Assembly (NCBI RefSeq): GCF_030345715.1
Contig: NZ_JAUASX010000012.1
Span: 90,847 to 154,846 of the forward strand
DNA: 64,000 nt
Source: Solimonas sp. SE-A11
GTDB taxonomy: Bacteria; Pseudomonadota; Gammaproteobacteria; Nevskiales; Nevskiaceae
Direction of reading: 5' to 3'
How positions within the stretch are numbered: position 1 is the first letter of the stretch; every line of letters begins with the position of its first letter. Under the pieces are notes generated by a model. It was not told where the DNA came from, made no database searches, and was given only the letters and a program-made list of their open reading frames with translations. Of the stretch, positions 10,362 through 19,676 are shown piece after piece. The position numbers were made by a program, and so were the translations under genes.

Positions 10362-10489
10362 TGCTCCTCCTTCTGCTTGTACCTGCGCATGGGATCGTTC
10401 CCGTGCGCTCCAAGGGATGTGCTGCTCACGGCGGCGCACCGGCCATCGCGGCGGGCATGCCAATGGGTCCTGCTTGTTCATGGACTGCT

Positions 10490-11160
10490 TCATTGCCTGA
10501 ATTGCGGCGCACGCTTTTCCAGCATCGCCTCGATACCCTCGCGGTGTTCGGGACTCTTGGCCGCGAGCACGAAGTGCGAGGAGATCTGGTCGAGATGGCT
10601 CAGGAAGTCCATGCGCAGCCCCTGTTAGGCGGCTCGTTTGGTGAGCCGCATGGCCGTGGCCGGGCCGTCGGCGAACCGCTGCGCCAGCATGCATGCCTCG
10701 GACGCCAACGCGTCCGCCGGGGCGACGCGGTTGAACAGCCCTAGCTCCAGTCCGCGATGCGCGTCGACGAATTCCCCTGTCAGCAGCATCTCCAGCCCCT
10801 CGGCAGACCGATCAGCCAGGCACTGCCGTCTCCCGGCACCAAGCCGATCCGGTTGTAGCTCGCCACTACGCGCGCGTCGTCATCGGCGATGCGCAGGTCG
10901 CACTGCAAGGCCATGTCGATCCCGGCGCCGGCGGCCACGCCCAGCGCCGCGGCGACCACCGGCTTGTTCAGCTGTATCAGCCGAATCCGATGCTCGCTCG
11001 ACCGTAGGTTGTACTTGTGGATCGCCGGCGGGCCGCCCAGCTCTCGCTTCATGTGCGGCGGCCGCCACTCGAATCAAAATTCATTGCCTGGCGTCTCCTC
11101 ACAAGGCGCACCGTGCAGCGCGGTCGTCCGCCCACGGACTCCAGGTCTCTCACCGCCTGT
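10490..11160 (-). pseudogene. enoyl-CoA hydratase/isomerase, frameshifted
   Basis: Pieces of a crotonase-fold protein appear in successive frames. A likely N-terminal scrap reads CTVRLVRRRQAMN around 11090; then IRLIQLNKPVVAAALGVAAGAGIDMALQCDLRIADDDARVVASYNRIGLVPGDGSAWLIGLPRG; a further shift and an in-frame TAA lead to MDFLSHLDQISSHFVLAAKSPEHREGIEAMLEKRAPQFRQ and a stop at 10490. The oxyanion-hole segment is missing. A copy of the CAAACGTTTG operator candidate stands upstream at 11204. Confidence 0.8.
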
Positions 11161-11203
11161 CTGGCCGCACAGTCGGAAGCTCCTCCTATGTTCAGCAACC
11201 TAT

Positions 11204-11213
11204 CAAACGTTTG
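11204..11213. promoter_or_regulatory. palindromic operator candidate, second copy
   Basis: CAAACGTTTG again, extended to a 12-base palindrome by flanking T and A. It stands in front of the broken enoyl-CoA hydratase on the minus strand, with a GGAGGAG ribosome-site-like stretch between the two. Confidence 0.5.
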
Positions 11214-11302
11214 AAAGACTTTCAAGTCCGCCGAAGATGGGTACGGCGCGGAATCGAGCGATCGGGACACGCTAGGCCGGAGCCGCCGACGTCCCCCCGC
11301 GT

Positions 11303-12140
11303 TCAGTAGCGGGCAGCTTTGGAATCCGAGGTTAATGTAACTGCCTTTGCGGCCAACTGCTTTGCGTAGCTGGCGGGCGTCAGCCCGCCGAGTGCTTTCT
11401 TGGGTCGTTCTTCGTTGTATTCCTTGGCCCATGCGCGGATAACCGCTCGTGCGTGATTGAGGCTGACGAACCAGTGCTCGTTGAGGCACTCGTCGCGTAG
11501 CCGCCCGTTGAAGGATTCGATGTAGGCGTTCTGATTCGGCTTGCCTGGATCGATCAGCCGCAGTGCGATGCCGTGGCGATGAGCCCAGGTCAGCATCGCC
11601 CGGCCGGTGAACTCCTTGCCGTTGTCGGTCCGGATGATCGATGGCCTGCCGCGGATCGCGCAGACTTCGTCCAGCAGTCTGACCAGATGGTCGCCGCCTA
11701 TGCTGAGCTCGGGGATGACAGCGACTGCTTCGTGCGTGGCGTCGTCGACAATGGCCAGGCACTTGAGCGCGCGGCCAGAGGCGATGCGATCGAAGACAAA
11801 GTCCATCGACCAGACCTCATTAGCTGCGCCAGGTCGAATCAACGGCTGCCGATCGCCCGGCTGGATCTTCTTCCGTCGCCGTCGACGAACTTGCAGTTTC
11901 TCCAAGGCGTACAGTCGCTCGACGCGTTTATGGTTGATCAGATGCCCTGCCTGGCGAAGCTTCAGGTAGATCATCTCGGATCCATAGCGCTTGTGTCGCT
12001 GCGCCAAAGTAACGATCTGCTCTCGCAGCTCGACATTCCGGTCCGGGGCCGGGCAGTAGCGCAAAGCACTCGCGCTCATGCCCACGCAATGCGCGCCGTT
12101 CCGTCATCCCGCGGTCTTTCATGATCCGCACCACTTCTCG
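11303..12140 (-). pseudogene. IS3-family transposase OrfB, frameshifted
   Basis: The C-terminal 260 residues are intact and carry the DDE integrase core: the first Asp in [12 protein letters not shown], the second in [12 protein letters not shown], and the Glu in [21 protein letters not shown]. The N-terminus ([24 protein letters not shown]) lies in another frame, so a small deletion near 12070 separates it from [34 protein letters not shown]. The protein could be made only from an internal start. Confidence 0.85.
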
Positions 12141-12154
12141 ACGAGCGGATGCGG

Positions 12155-12423
12155 TCACCGTTTTTTTCGAAGCACCTCGCGGGTCACCTCGATCTCCAGC
12201 AGAGATTCCGCAAGCAGCTTCTTCAGCCGCGTGTTCTCCGCTTCCAGTGCCTTGAGCCGCTTCGCGTCAGCCACGTCCATACCGCCGAACTTGCTGCGCC
12301 ACAGGTAGTAGCTGGCGTCCGAGAATCCGTGCGTCGGCACAGATCCTTCACCGAAACGCCCGAGTCGGCTTCCTTCAGAAAACCGATGATCTGCTCTTCT
12401 GTAAATCGCTTCTTCACGTCCAA
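12155..12423 (-). pseudogene. IS3-family transposase OrfA, frameshifted
   Basis: The first 30 residues (KKRFTEEQIIGFLKEADSGVSVKDLCR, a helix-turn-helix) are in one frame from a TTG near 12423; the remainder (GFSDASYYLWRSKFGGMDVADAKRLKALEAENTRLKKLLAESLLEIEVTREVLRKKR, with the leucine zipper) is in another. A single indel near 12340 inactivates it. Confidence 0.85.
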
Positions 12424-12476
12424 TCTCCGTCGTTAGGGGATTGGATTCCAAACCGCGCCGCTACTCAACTACGGGG

Positions 12477-13030
12477 AGACGTCGCCGCCACCAAGGGCGG
12501 TGCACCGCTGTGATTGCGCAAAGGAGGATCGATGCCCAAAACCCGGACAAGACCCGCCTGTTTGAGTTCGGCCGCCACACGGTGACTCGACGTCGGCACT
12601 GCGGGCTGGGCAGGCTTGAACCCTTCACTTTCCTAGGGTTCGTCTTCGTCTGCGTCAAGGCCCGGCGCGGAGCTTTCCAGCTCCAGCGCAAATCCCGGGG
12701 TGACCGCATGAGGGCCGCGCTTCAGGAGATCAAGTTCGAACTGCGGGAACGCATGCACGACTCCATTCCCTCACAAGGACGGTGGCTCAGAGCGGTGGTC
12801 GCAGGCTACTTTGCGTACCACGCGGTCCCCACAAACTCTCGGGCACTTGAGACATTCCGCTACCACGTCACGGACCTCTGGCGGCGCGCGCTTCGGCGCC
12901 GCAGCCAGAAGTACTGCACGACTTGGGAGCGGATGACGAAGCCGCTGCAGAATGGCTGCCGCCACCCGTATCCTCCACCCGCTGCCGGCCGGCGTTTCGC
13001 CGTCAATAACCCAAGGCCGGAACCAGTGCG
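12477..13030 (+). pseudogene. group II intron reverse transcriptase/maturase, C-terminal remnant
   Basis: The frame reads NPDKTRLFEFGRHT, then GRLEPFTFLGFVFVCVKARRGAFQLQRKSRGDRMRAALQEIKFELRERMHD, then IPSQGRWLRAVVAGYFAYHAVPTNSRALETFRYHVTDLWRRALRRRSQKYCTTWERM. These are the end of the RT thumb and the maturase X domain of LtrA-like proteins. The catalytic YADD portion is absent, cut off at the IS3 boundary. The frame runs on without a clear natural stop. The remainder up to 13217 shows no gene. Confidence 0.8.
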
Positions 13031-13217
13031 TGAATTGCGCGCTGGAATTTGTGCGGGAGCGCTCAGCAACGAGCGCCCCTACCGCTATCGCGCGCCGAAG
13101 GCCAAGCGGCCTTTCTGGAGAAGCGCAAGCCACGCTGGCCCTCGCTGGGCTGAGGCGCGCGGCCGGCCCCCGGGCGGTAGCCGGCGGCTACGTCGCCAGT
13201 TTTGACGCTTGCCCGGT

Positions 13218-14633
13218 CTACTGCGGCTTCGCCGTCAGTTTGACCATCAACTTGGAATAGCCCCGCACGAAGTTAGACTGCACCCGTTCGGGCTCGTCCA
13301 TGACTTCGATCTGGTCGAAGCGCTTAAGCAGTTCCTCCCACAGGATACGCAGTTGCAACTCGGCCAGGCGGTTGCCCATGCAGCGGTGGATCCCATAGCC
13401 GAAGGAGAGATGGTGGCGTGCTCCCTCCCGATCGATGATCAATCGATCGGGATCCTCGAACTTGCGCTCGTCGCGGTTGCCGGAGGCGAACCACATCAGT
13501 ACGCGATCGCCCTTCTTGATGGTCTGTCCGTGCAGTTCCACGTCCTGCGTGGCGACCCGGCGCATATGTGCCAGAGGGGTTTGCCAGCGGATGATTTCAG
13601 ACACCATGTTCGGAATCAACTTCGGATTCGCCTTCAGTTTGGCGAATTCCTCCGGGAACTGGTTCAGGGCCAGCACGCCGCCGCTCATGGAGTTGCGCGT
13701 GGTGTCATTGCCACCCACGATCAGTAGTGCCAGATTGCCGATAAACTCCATCGGACGATTAATCATGTCCTGCGTGTCTTCGCTGCTCTGCAGCAGGCTG
13801 ATCAAATCGAAACTGGGCGCTTTGCCCGACGCGCGCCGTGCCTCCTTGTCGCGCCAAAGTTTGGAGAACGACCAAGCCATTTCAGCAGCAGCGTCAAACA
13901 TGTTCTCTTCATCGGCAAATTCGCCGCCGGTCGCCGCTGCCGTGCCGGCCAATCGATCCGACCAATCAATCAGCTTGTGACGTTCCTCGTAAGGGAAATC
14001 CAGCAGTGTGGCCAGCATGCGGCCCGTCAACTCCTTCGATACCGTCGGCACCCAGTTGAAGGCCTTATCCAGGGGGAGGTTGTCGAGCACCTCCCCAGTG
14101 CGTTCGCGGATCAGCCCTTCCATTTCCTTCAGGTTCTGCGGCGCCACCACGCCTTGGACAGACCGGCGCTGCACGTCATGCTTGGGCGGGTCCATCGCGA
14201 TGAACATTGCTACCGGCAGTCCTTCCGGGAAGTCGCCGATGACGATGAGCGGTTCTGACGAGAACAGTTCATGGCTCTTGTCCACAAACAGGATTTCCTC
14301 GTAGCGCGTCACCGACCAGAACGGACCGAAGGGGCTGTTCTTCTGGTAGTGCACGGGAGCCTCGTCACGCAGCCGCTTGAAATAGGCGCGCCACTGATCT
14401 TGACGGTACAGAAATGGGTTGCTGAGGTCGATGTCCTGGAGCGCCAGGGTGTTGACATCGGGAACGGGCGCTTCAACGAAGTTGGGTGCGGTCCGCCGCG
14501 GACCGATGATCTTCTTCTTCACCCTCACCAACATCTTCAGTGCCTGAATCTGCAAGTGCATCGGCACTACTCTGGATGTGGCGTTGACCAGCTTGGTCTG
14601 CGCTACATCGATTGCCTGCAATCGTGTTGACAT
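13218..14633 (-). CDS. cytochrome P450, CYP153-like alkane/fatty-acid omega-hydroxylase
   Basis: 471 residues. The I-helix oxygen-activation motif is LALLIVGGNDTTRNSM, the K-helix ExxR is in SEIIRWQTPLAHMRRVA, and the haem-binding loop is FGYGIHRCMGNRLAELQLRILWEELLKRF, which is very close to the CYP153 family. Also CYP153-like is AMFIAMDPPKHDVQRRSVQGVVAPQNLKEMEGLIRER. Family members hydroxylate the terminal methyl of medium-chain alkanes, limonene-type terpenes and acyl chains. The partner ferredoxin gene is immediately upstream in the same operon. No ferredoxin reductase is visible nearby, so one must be borrowed. Regulation is probably by the divergent AraC protein. Confidence 0.93.
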   Translation of the reverse strand: MSTRLQAIDVAQTKLVNATSRVVPMHLQIQALKMLVRVKKKIIGPRRTAPNFVEAPVPDVNTLALQDIDLSNPFLYRQDQWRAYFKRLRDEAPVHYQKNSPFGPFWSVTRYEEILFVDKSHELFSSEPLIVIGDFPEGLPVAMFIAMDPPKHDVQRRSVQGVVAPQNLKEMEGLIRERTGEVLDNLPLDKAFNWVPTVSKELTGRMLATLLDFPYEERHKLIDWSDRLAGTAAATGGEFADEENMFDAAAEMAWSFSKLWRDKEARRASGKAPSFDLISLLQSSEDTQDMINRPMEFIGNLALLIVGGNDTTRNSMSGGVLALNQFPEEFAKLKANPKLIPNMVSEIIRWQTPLAHMRRVATQDVELHGQTIKKGDRVLMWFASGNRDERKFEDPDRLIIDREGARHHLSFGYGIHRCMGNRLAELQLRILWEELLKRFDQIEVMDEPERVQSNFVRGYSKLMVKLTAKPQ

Positions 14634-14647
14634 GGCGTCCTCCTTGC

Positions 14648-14968
14648 TTACATCTGAAATTCAGGCAGGCGAACGGTTATGCCGTCCATCGCCTCAGTGG
14701 TTCGAACCTGGCAGCCCAGACGCGAGGTTTCCGTTCGCTCCGGGGTCATGGACAGCATCTGCTCTTCGTCCTGACCAGGCGCGCCGGTCTTGTTGAACCA
14801 CTCCTTGGCGACGATGATGTGACAGGTGCCACAAGCACACTCTCCGCCGCAGTCTCCATCAATGCCGGGAATCGCGTTGTCCACGGCGACTTGCATCACG
14901 GAGGCCCCGGCTTCGAAGTCAACGACATGTTCGGTTTGGTCGTGAGCGATAAAAGTTATCTTGCCCAA
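14648..14968 (-). CDS. [2Fe-2S] ferredoxin, adrenodoxin/putidaredoxin type
   Basis: 106 residues. The cluster ligands appear as CGGECACGTCHIIV (C-x5-C-x2-C pattern) with the fourth cysteine in SRLGCQVRTTEAMDG, followed by the usual ITVRLPEFQM end. It is the first gene of the operon and ends 14 bases before the P450 start, so it is the natural electron donor to that enzyme. A second, truncated relative lies at 16426-16655. Confidence 0.95.
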   Translation of the reverse strand: MGKITFIAHDQTEHVVDFEAGASVMQVAVDNAIPGIDGDCGGECACGTCHIIVAKEWFNKTGAPGQDEEQMLSMTPERTETSRLGCQVRTTEAMDGITVRLPEFQM

Positions 14969-15029
14969 TCTCTCTCTCCTTCAGACGATTTTGTTCTTGG
15001 ATCTTGAGTGAATGCCTCGGCGGCGGTGA

Positions 15030-15065
15030 GGTCATTTTTTGACAGAACAGGGTCATTTCCGGACA
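15030..15065. promoter_or_regulatory. 21-bp-spaced direct repeat, AraC-type operator candidate
   Basis: Two direct copies of GGTCATTT followed by a GACA end, at 15030-15044 and 15051-15065, start exactly 21 bases apart, that is two helical turns. Spacing and head-to-tail orientation are what AraC-family regulators bind. The repeats lie between the ferredoxin start (14968) and the araC-like start (15089), so they could control both directions. Confidence 0.65.
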
Positions 15066-15088
15066 ATGCTCGGATTCCAAGGGGGCGT

Positions 15089-16189
15089 ATGGCGACGACG
15101 CACCAGACAAATGACTCGCAAAATCCCGAAGCCGATATTCCGTCGAACTACTCACGGCTGATCGCCCGTGAACTTGGCTTGCTGGCGCGGCAACTGCCCG
15201 GACTGTTGCGCGGCACCGGGCTCGACGTTGCGCAGTTCCTGAGCGAGGACAGTCTGCTCACCGCGGCGCAGCAGTTTCGGATTCTGCGCAACGCGCTCGA
15301 CTTGTCCGGCAAGCCGGAGTTCGGATTGCGGCTGGGCGCGCGTCTGACCCCGGCAACCCACGGTGCGATGGGGTTTGTCGCTTGTAGCAGCCCTGACCTG
15401 ATCACCGCGCTACAGGCGATTCACACATTCCTTCCCACGCGCGCGAACTTCATCCAACTGGATTTGCAGCAGGTTGAGGAGCGTCTGGAATGCGTGGTGA
15501 ACGTCCAGGGGCCCGTGGACAAGGCTATCCATCGCTGCCTCGCGGATATGGCGGTCAAGGCACTATTAGAATTCGGCGAGTTCATAGTCGGCCGGCCCTT
15601 GCATGAGGCCCAAATATGCTTCGCTCATCAGGCGCCCGAAGACCATACGATCTATTCGGACTATTTGTCCGGACAGATTCGCTTTGGCTGCGATCAGTTG
15701 AAGCTCATACTGCCTATGGCGCTGTGCCGGAAACCGAACGCCTCTGCCAATCATGAAAACTATCGCCTGGCCTTTCAGCAGTGCGAGTCTATGCTGGCGC
15801 GACTGCAGTTCCGTCAGCCGAGCTATCGGACCCGGGTCAAGAAAATGATGCTGTCCCGCCCGCCCGGAACGCTCAGTGAAGACGAAGCGGCGGCCTCTCT
15901 ATTCATGAGCAAACGCACACTGGCGCGCAAGCTTAAACAAGAGCACAGCGGCTTCCGACAAATTCGCGACGAGATTCTATCCCAGCAGGCGGTCGGCTAC
16001 TTGTGTGATAGCCAATTGTCAATCGAGGCCATCGCCGCGCTATTGAATTATCACGACACCGCAAATTTCAGGCGTGCCTTCAAGCGCTGGTTCGCGCAGC
16101 CGCCCGAGCTACACAGACAATGCGCTGGTTTGCAAGCCAGGCGTCCTTCTGGCCGGGCATCTCGGGACCCGACGATCACCGAAACGTAG
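15089..16189 (+). CDS. AraC-family transcriptional regulator
   Basis: 366 residues from the ATG at 15089, which has a GGGGG ribosome site four bases upstream; an in-frame extension to 15008 would overlap the operator repeat and is not favoured. The N-terminal AraC-binding-type domain (LLRGTGLDVAQFLSEDSLLTAAQQFRILRNALDLSGKPEFGLRLGARLTPATHGAMGFVACSS) is the kind found in regulators of alkane, oil and acyl metabolism. The C-terminal double helix-turn-helix is DEAAASLFMSKRTLARKLKQEHSGFRQIRDEI and LSIEAIAALLNYHDTANFRRAFKRWF. It is divergent from the P450 operon and probably senses its substrate. Confidence 0.92.
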   Translation: MATTHQTNDSQNPEADIPSNYSRLIARELGLLARQLPGLLRGTGLDVAQFLSEDSLLTAAQQFRILRNALDLSGKPEFGLRLGARLTPATHGAMGFVACSSPDLITALQAIHTFLPTRANFIQLDLQQVEERLECVVNVQGPVDKAIHRCLADMAVKALLEFGEFIVGRPLHEAQICFAHQAPEDHTIYSDYLSGQIRFGCDQLKLILPMALCRKPNASANHENYRLAFQQCESMLARLQFRQPSYRTRVKKMMLSRPPGTLSEDEAAASLFMSKRTLARKLKQEHSGFRQIRDEILSQQAVGYLCDSQLSIEAIAALLNYHDTANFRRAFKRWFAQPPELHRQCAGLQARRPSGRASRDPTITET

Positions 16190-16425
16190 CGCCGGGGTCC
16201 GCCGCCGCTGTGCATCGACATCGGGGTGCGCCATCCGCTCAAAGGCTGGGCTGGCAAGGACATAGCCCCTGACCGACGCACTGAGCAAAGCTCGGTGTGA
16301 TGTTGTCGGACTGAAGCTCCCTTTAAGAGTGGCGATGCCGTTGCGGTGATCTCGAAGGCCTGGTCGTGCGCCCCCAGAAATGGCAGCACTGACCGGCCTC
16401 GCCGTTCACGGTTCCCGTCGGCGCG

Positions 16426-16655
16426 TCACTGTGGCGCCTGCCGTGCAAGTCGGCGAAAGCGCAGTCTGCGCCTGGACCATTCGACGTCGTGATCTGACAG
16501 GCAAGACGCGAGCTAGTCAGTAACGCCTTCGGACAACTCCAGCATCGAGCGCTCGGTATCGCTGATCTCCGGCAGTTTGTCCGCCACTGATCCATCGAGG
16601 TAGCGGTGGCAGGGCGCGCATGTGCAGGCGCCCCCGCAATCGCCGTCGATGCCGC
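16426..16655 (-). pseudogene. truncated ferredoxin, second copy
   Basis: GIDGDCGGACTCAPCHRYLDGSVADKLPEISDTERSMLELSEGVT holds three cluster cysteines of a P450-type ferredoxin. After a frameshift the sequence continues SRLACQITTSN with the fourth, and a third frame gives the tail ending at 16426. The N-terminal third is lost at 16655 where an IS4 transposase relic begins. It is a decayed relative of the intact ferredoxin at 14648. The 236 bases between the AraC stop and this relic show no gene. Confidence 0.8.
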
Positions 16656-17527
16656 TGCGAGATCGCCAGGCTCGCACTCGCCTGGGACCCGAAGTGATGA
16701 AACGGCTGGCCGAGCGAGTACTGCGCCCGCTGGCCGGGCCGGGCGCCCTAAGCGCTTGGTACAGCGGGCTTCGCGTCATGGCCTTGGATGGCAGTTGCAT
16801 GGACGTGGCCGACGAAGCGGCCAATGCGGAGGTTTTTCGGTTACCCCGCGGCCTCGCGCGGCCAGAGCGCTTTTCCGCAGGCGCGCGTGCTGGGCTTGGT
16901 GGAATGCAGCACTCACGCCGTGGTGGTCGCTGACATCGCGCCATACCGTCACAGCGAGCAGGCCATGGCCGCACGATTGCTGCCCGCCAAACTCGACCGC
17001 GACATGCTGGTGCTGGCCGATCGCAACTTCTACAGCTTCAAGCTCTGGCAGCTCGCAGACGCCAGCGGCGCCAAGCTGGCCTGGCGGATCAAGTCCAACC
17101 CCCAGTTGCCGGCGCAACAAGCCCTTCCCGATGGCTCATACCTGAGCATGGTCTTCGACAGCGACGATCGTGCTCGCCGCTCAGGACAGTGGGTGCGCGC
17201 GATTGACTATGCGCTGCAGGAATCGGCCACACCGACGCAAGAAAACTATCGGCTGGTGACCAATCTGCTGGATACTGCCGCAGCGCCGGCCATGGAACTG
17301 GCGGCGCTATACCACGAGCGCTGGGAGATCGAGAGTGTCTTTGCGAATTCAAGTACCACCTGCGTGCCAACAGCGCGGTGCTGCGCAGCAAGACCACCGA
17401 ACTCGTCGAGCAGGAACTGTGGGGTCTGCTGCTGACCTACTTCGCGATTCGTCAGCTCATGGCGCAAGCCGCTTGGCCACGCGGGCTTGATCCGGACCGA
17501 TTGAGCTTTACCCATAAACGCACTTAA
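16655..17527 (+). pseudogene. IS4-family transposase, truncated and frameshifted
   Basis: Three frames join into one protein: RLGPEVMKRLAERVLRPLAG...LRVMALDGSCMDVADEAANAEVF (first Asp), then FPQARVLGLVECSTHAVVVADIAPYRHSEQAMAARLLPAKLDRDMLVLADRNFYSFKLW (second Asp) through LYHERWEIESVF (YREK-type Glu region), then EQELWGLLLTYFAIRQLMAQAAW and a stop at 17527. The 5' end is lost at the ferredoxin junction. From 17528 to 17766 nothing recognisable is present. Confidence 0.85.
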
Positions 17528-17766
17528 TCACGCTGTAATCCTCCACTGTTGGTCGCCCCTGGTGTATAAAACAAATGCTAGGTAGTCTCGACCTATAACT
17601 CTTTAATTTCATGTTGGCGGCAAACAGCCGGAACACAATTGATCCACATGATTATCCCTGACCCTCGGCCCGGATCCTGCTGCGAACCTGGCTACTGTGA
17701 AGATCCTGGCATCGTTTCTACGAGGAAATCCCATGCCGATCAATCGGGTGTAATTTCAGGAAGGGC

Positions 17767-18313
17767 TTGTCGTTGGGTGAGTTGATGACGCGCTACGGAA
17801 CGGTCGAGCAATGCGAGGCGACGCTGATGCAATCGCGCTGGCCGCAGGGCTTCATCTGTCCGGAATCCGCTGCTGCCATCAGACGACGGTCACCGCCGGC
17901 GATCTTCGCGGCAACCAAGCTGCCGTTGACGCGGTGGCTTCTGGCGATGCACTTGCTGACGTCGGTCAAGAACAACATCTTGGCGTTGGACTTGATGCGA
18001 CTGGGCGTGCGCTACACCACCGACTGGCGCATCAAGCACCAGTTGATGGCGGTGACGGCCGTGCGCGAGGGGCGGCGTGTGCTCAAGGCCCGCATCGATA
18101 TCGACGACACTTATCTTGGCGGCGAGCATCCAGGAGCACCGCGAGGTCGGGCCACATCGCTACTTGGCCGAGGTCGCGTACCGCTTCAACTGTCGCGTCG
18201 ATCTGTCCGTCATGCTCGTGCGCCGGCTCCGCGCTGCAGCAGTCACCGCGCCGTGGCCCGAGCAGAGGCTCAGGCTTACCGAGGTTAATCACGTTGATCC
18301 ACGTCATCGCTGA
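17767..18313 (+). pseudogene. IS1595-family transposase, internally deleted
   Basis: The N-terminal part reads MSLGELMTRYGTVEQCEATLMQSRWPQGFICPE, then FAATKLPLTRWLLAMHLLTSVKNNILALDLMRLGVRYTTDWRIKHQLM and IDIDDTYLGGEHPG, the first catalytic segment of IS1595 transposases. The zinc-finger cysteines are mostly lost. A frameshift near 18125 and a large deletion lead to the C-terminal tail YLAEVAYRFNCRVDLSVMLVRRLRAAAV ending at 18313. Bases 18314-18500 hold no gene. Confidence 0.8.
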
Positions 18314-18500
18314 TTCAGCCAGCTTGTCGTACGGGCGGTCCGCGAAGGGGGTCGGTGGCGGTCGGCCGCTCTTGCGGTCGGTTCGGCAGAGTTGTAGTCA
18401 GCTAGCCTCGAGCAAGCGTTCTGTAAGCGATTTTTTCATTGCGAACATTGATCCCGCTCAGGCCGGGTTAGGGCAATCAGCAAACAACGAGAGTCGAAGC

Positions 18501-19640
18501 ATGAGGACAATCCGGGAGATGCCCTTACAATTGGATGTGCGAGCGGGGCTAGTGTCGGGCGCTGGCGGGCGATCGGTACGGGCCGCGTTGGCGGGCGTGG
18601 CCTTGCTGATTGCGGCCTGCGCCGGCGAGCGTGCGCCGCACGAGCCGCCGCCATCCCGGTCGTTTTCCGTACCAACAGCGGTCGTAGCGGCGCAGCGGCT
18701 GCCGCTGTTGCACACCGGCACCGGCTCCGTGGTGTCTGACCAGCGTGTGGACATCGGTTCGCGTGTCGCCGCCTACATCCGGGCAATCGAGGTCCGCGAG
18801 GGACAGCGCGTGACCAAGGGTCAGCTGCTCGCCACTTTGGAAGCGCGGGACATCGAGGCCGCCATCCTCACCGTGGGGGCGGCACTCGAGCAGGCTCGGG
18901 CCGCACAGGACGACGCGCAGCGCGACTTCGACGACGCGCAAACCCTGCACGACCGTGGTGCCGTCTCCGGTGCCCAGCTGCGCAAGGCGCGGCTGCACCT
19001 GCAGATGGCCAACGAGGCGCTGATTGCGGCCGAGGCCGAGCGCGAGCGCGCGCAGTCCGAACGGCAGTACGTCCGCATCCTGAGTCCGATTGACGGGCTA
19101 GTCGTCACGCGGCACCGGCGTGCCGGCGACATGGCGGCGCCTGGGGGGGCGCTGCTGACGGTGGAGTCGGAATCGATCCTGCTGTTCGAGACGCAGGTAG
19201 CCGAGCGGACCATCGGCGCGATTCAGATCGGCGATGCCGTGCAGGTGAGCATTGACGCCCTTGGCACGAGTCTTCAGGGCGAGGTCCAGCGCCGCGTGCC
19301 TTCGGGCGACCCGGTCACCCGCCGCTTCGAGGTGAAGGTCCGGCTGCCGGGCGCCGAGGGGCTGCTGCCCGGCATGTTCGGGCGCGCCCTGTTCACGGTC
19401 GGCACGCGCGAGGCCGTCGTTGTGCCGATCCAGGCTGTGGTGGAGCGCGGCGGGCTCCGCGGGGTGTACGTGGTCAGCGAAGGCGAGCGCGTGCGCTTCC
19501 GTTGGCTGCGCACCGAGGATGCGAGCGGGCAAGGCCTCGTCGTCAGCGCCGGACTGGACCCCGGCGAGCGCATCGTGGTCGCGCCGCCGCAGCAGATGCG
19601 CGAAGGCGATCTCGTCACCGCCGCGGCGGAGGCTTCGTGA
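18501..19640 (+). CDS. RND efflux periplasmic adaptor lipoprotein
   Basis: 379 residues from the ATG at 18501; a longer frame back to 17811 runs antisense-like through transposon debris and is rejected. A lipobox (LLIAAC at about residues 30-35) predicts an inner-membrane lipoprotein. The membrane-fusion layout is clear: biotinyl-lipoyl half (SRVAAYIRAIEVREGQRVTKGQLLATLE), alpha-hairpin coiled coil (ILTVGAALEQARAAQDDAQRDFDDAQTLHDRGAVSGAQLRKA...ERERAQSERQ), second lipoyl half (ILSPIDGLVVTRHRRAGDMAAPGGALLTV), then beta-barrel and membrane-proximal domains. It pairs with the RND pump 36 bases downstream. No outer-membrane channel gene is nearby. Confidence 0.93.
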   Translation: MRTIREMPLQLDVRAGLVSGAGGRSVRAALAGVALLIAACAGERAPHEPPPSRSFSVPTAVVAAQRLPLLHTGTGSVVSDQRVDIGSRVAAYIRAIEVREGQRVTKGQLLATLEARDIEAAILTVGAALEQARAAQDDAQRDFDDAQTLHDRGAVSGAQLRKARLHLQMANEALIAAEAERERAQSERQYVRILSPIDGLVVTRHRRAGDMAAPGGALLTVESESILLFETQVAERTIGAIQIGDAVQVSIDALGTSLQGEVQRRVPSGDPVTRRFEVKVRLPGAEGLLPGMFGRALFTVGTREAVVVPIQAVVERGGLRGVYVVSEGERVRFRWLRTEDASGQGLVVSAGLDPGERIVVAPPQQMREGDLVTAAAEAS

Positions 19641-19676
19641 GGGCCTTGGTGCGGCCGCGCGCGCCAGGATGCGCCG

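Larger units (their letters stand above)
11301..12469 (-). mobile_element. decayed IS3-family insertion sequence
   Basis: Terminal inverted repeats of about 27 bases are visible at 11301-11327 and 12443-12469; both contain GTAGCGG near the outside and TTTGGAATCC inside, with a few mismatches. Between them lie the two IS3 transposase frames on the minus strand, both frameshifted. No clean target duplication is seen, as expected for an old copy. The element abuts a group II intron reverse transcriptase remnant on its right. Confidence 0.85.

Noticed and set aside
17811..18500. N-terminal extension of the RND adaptor
   Set aside because: The extension crosses the IS1595 relic in an unrelated frame; the ATG at 18501 gives a proper lipoprotein signal.
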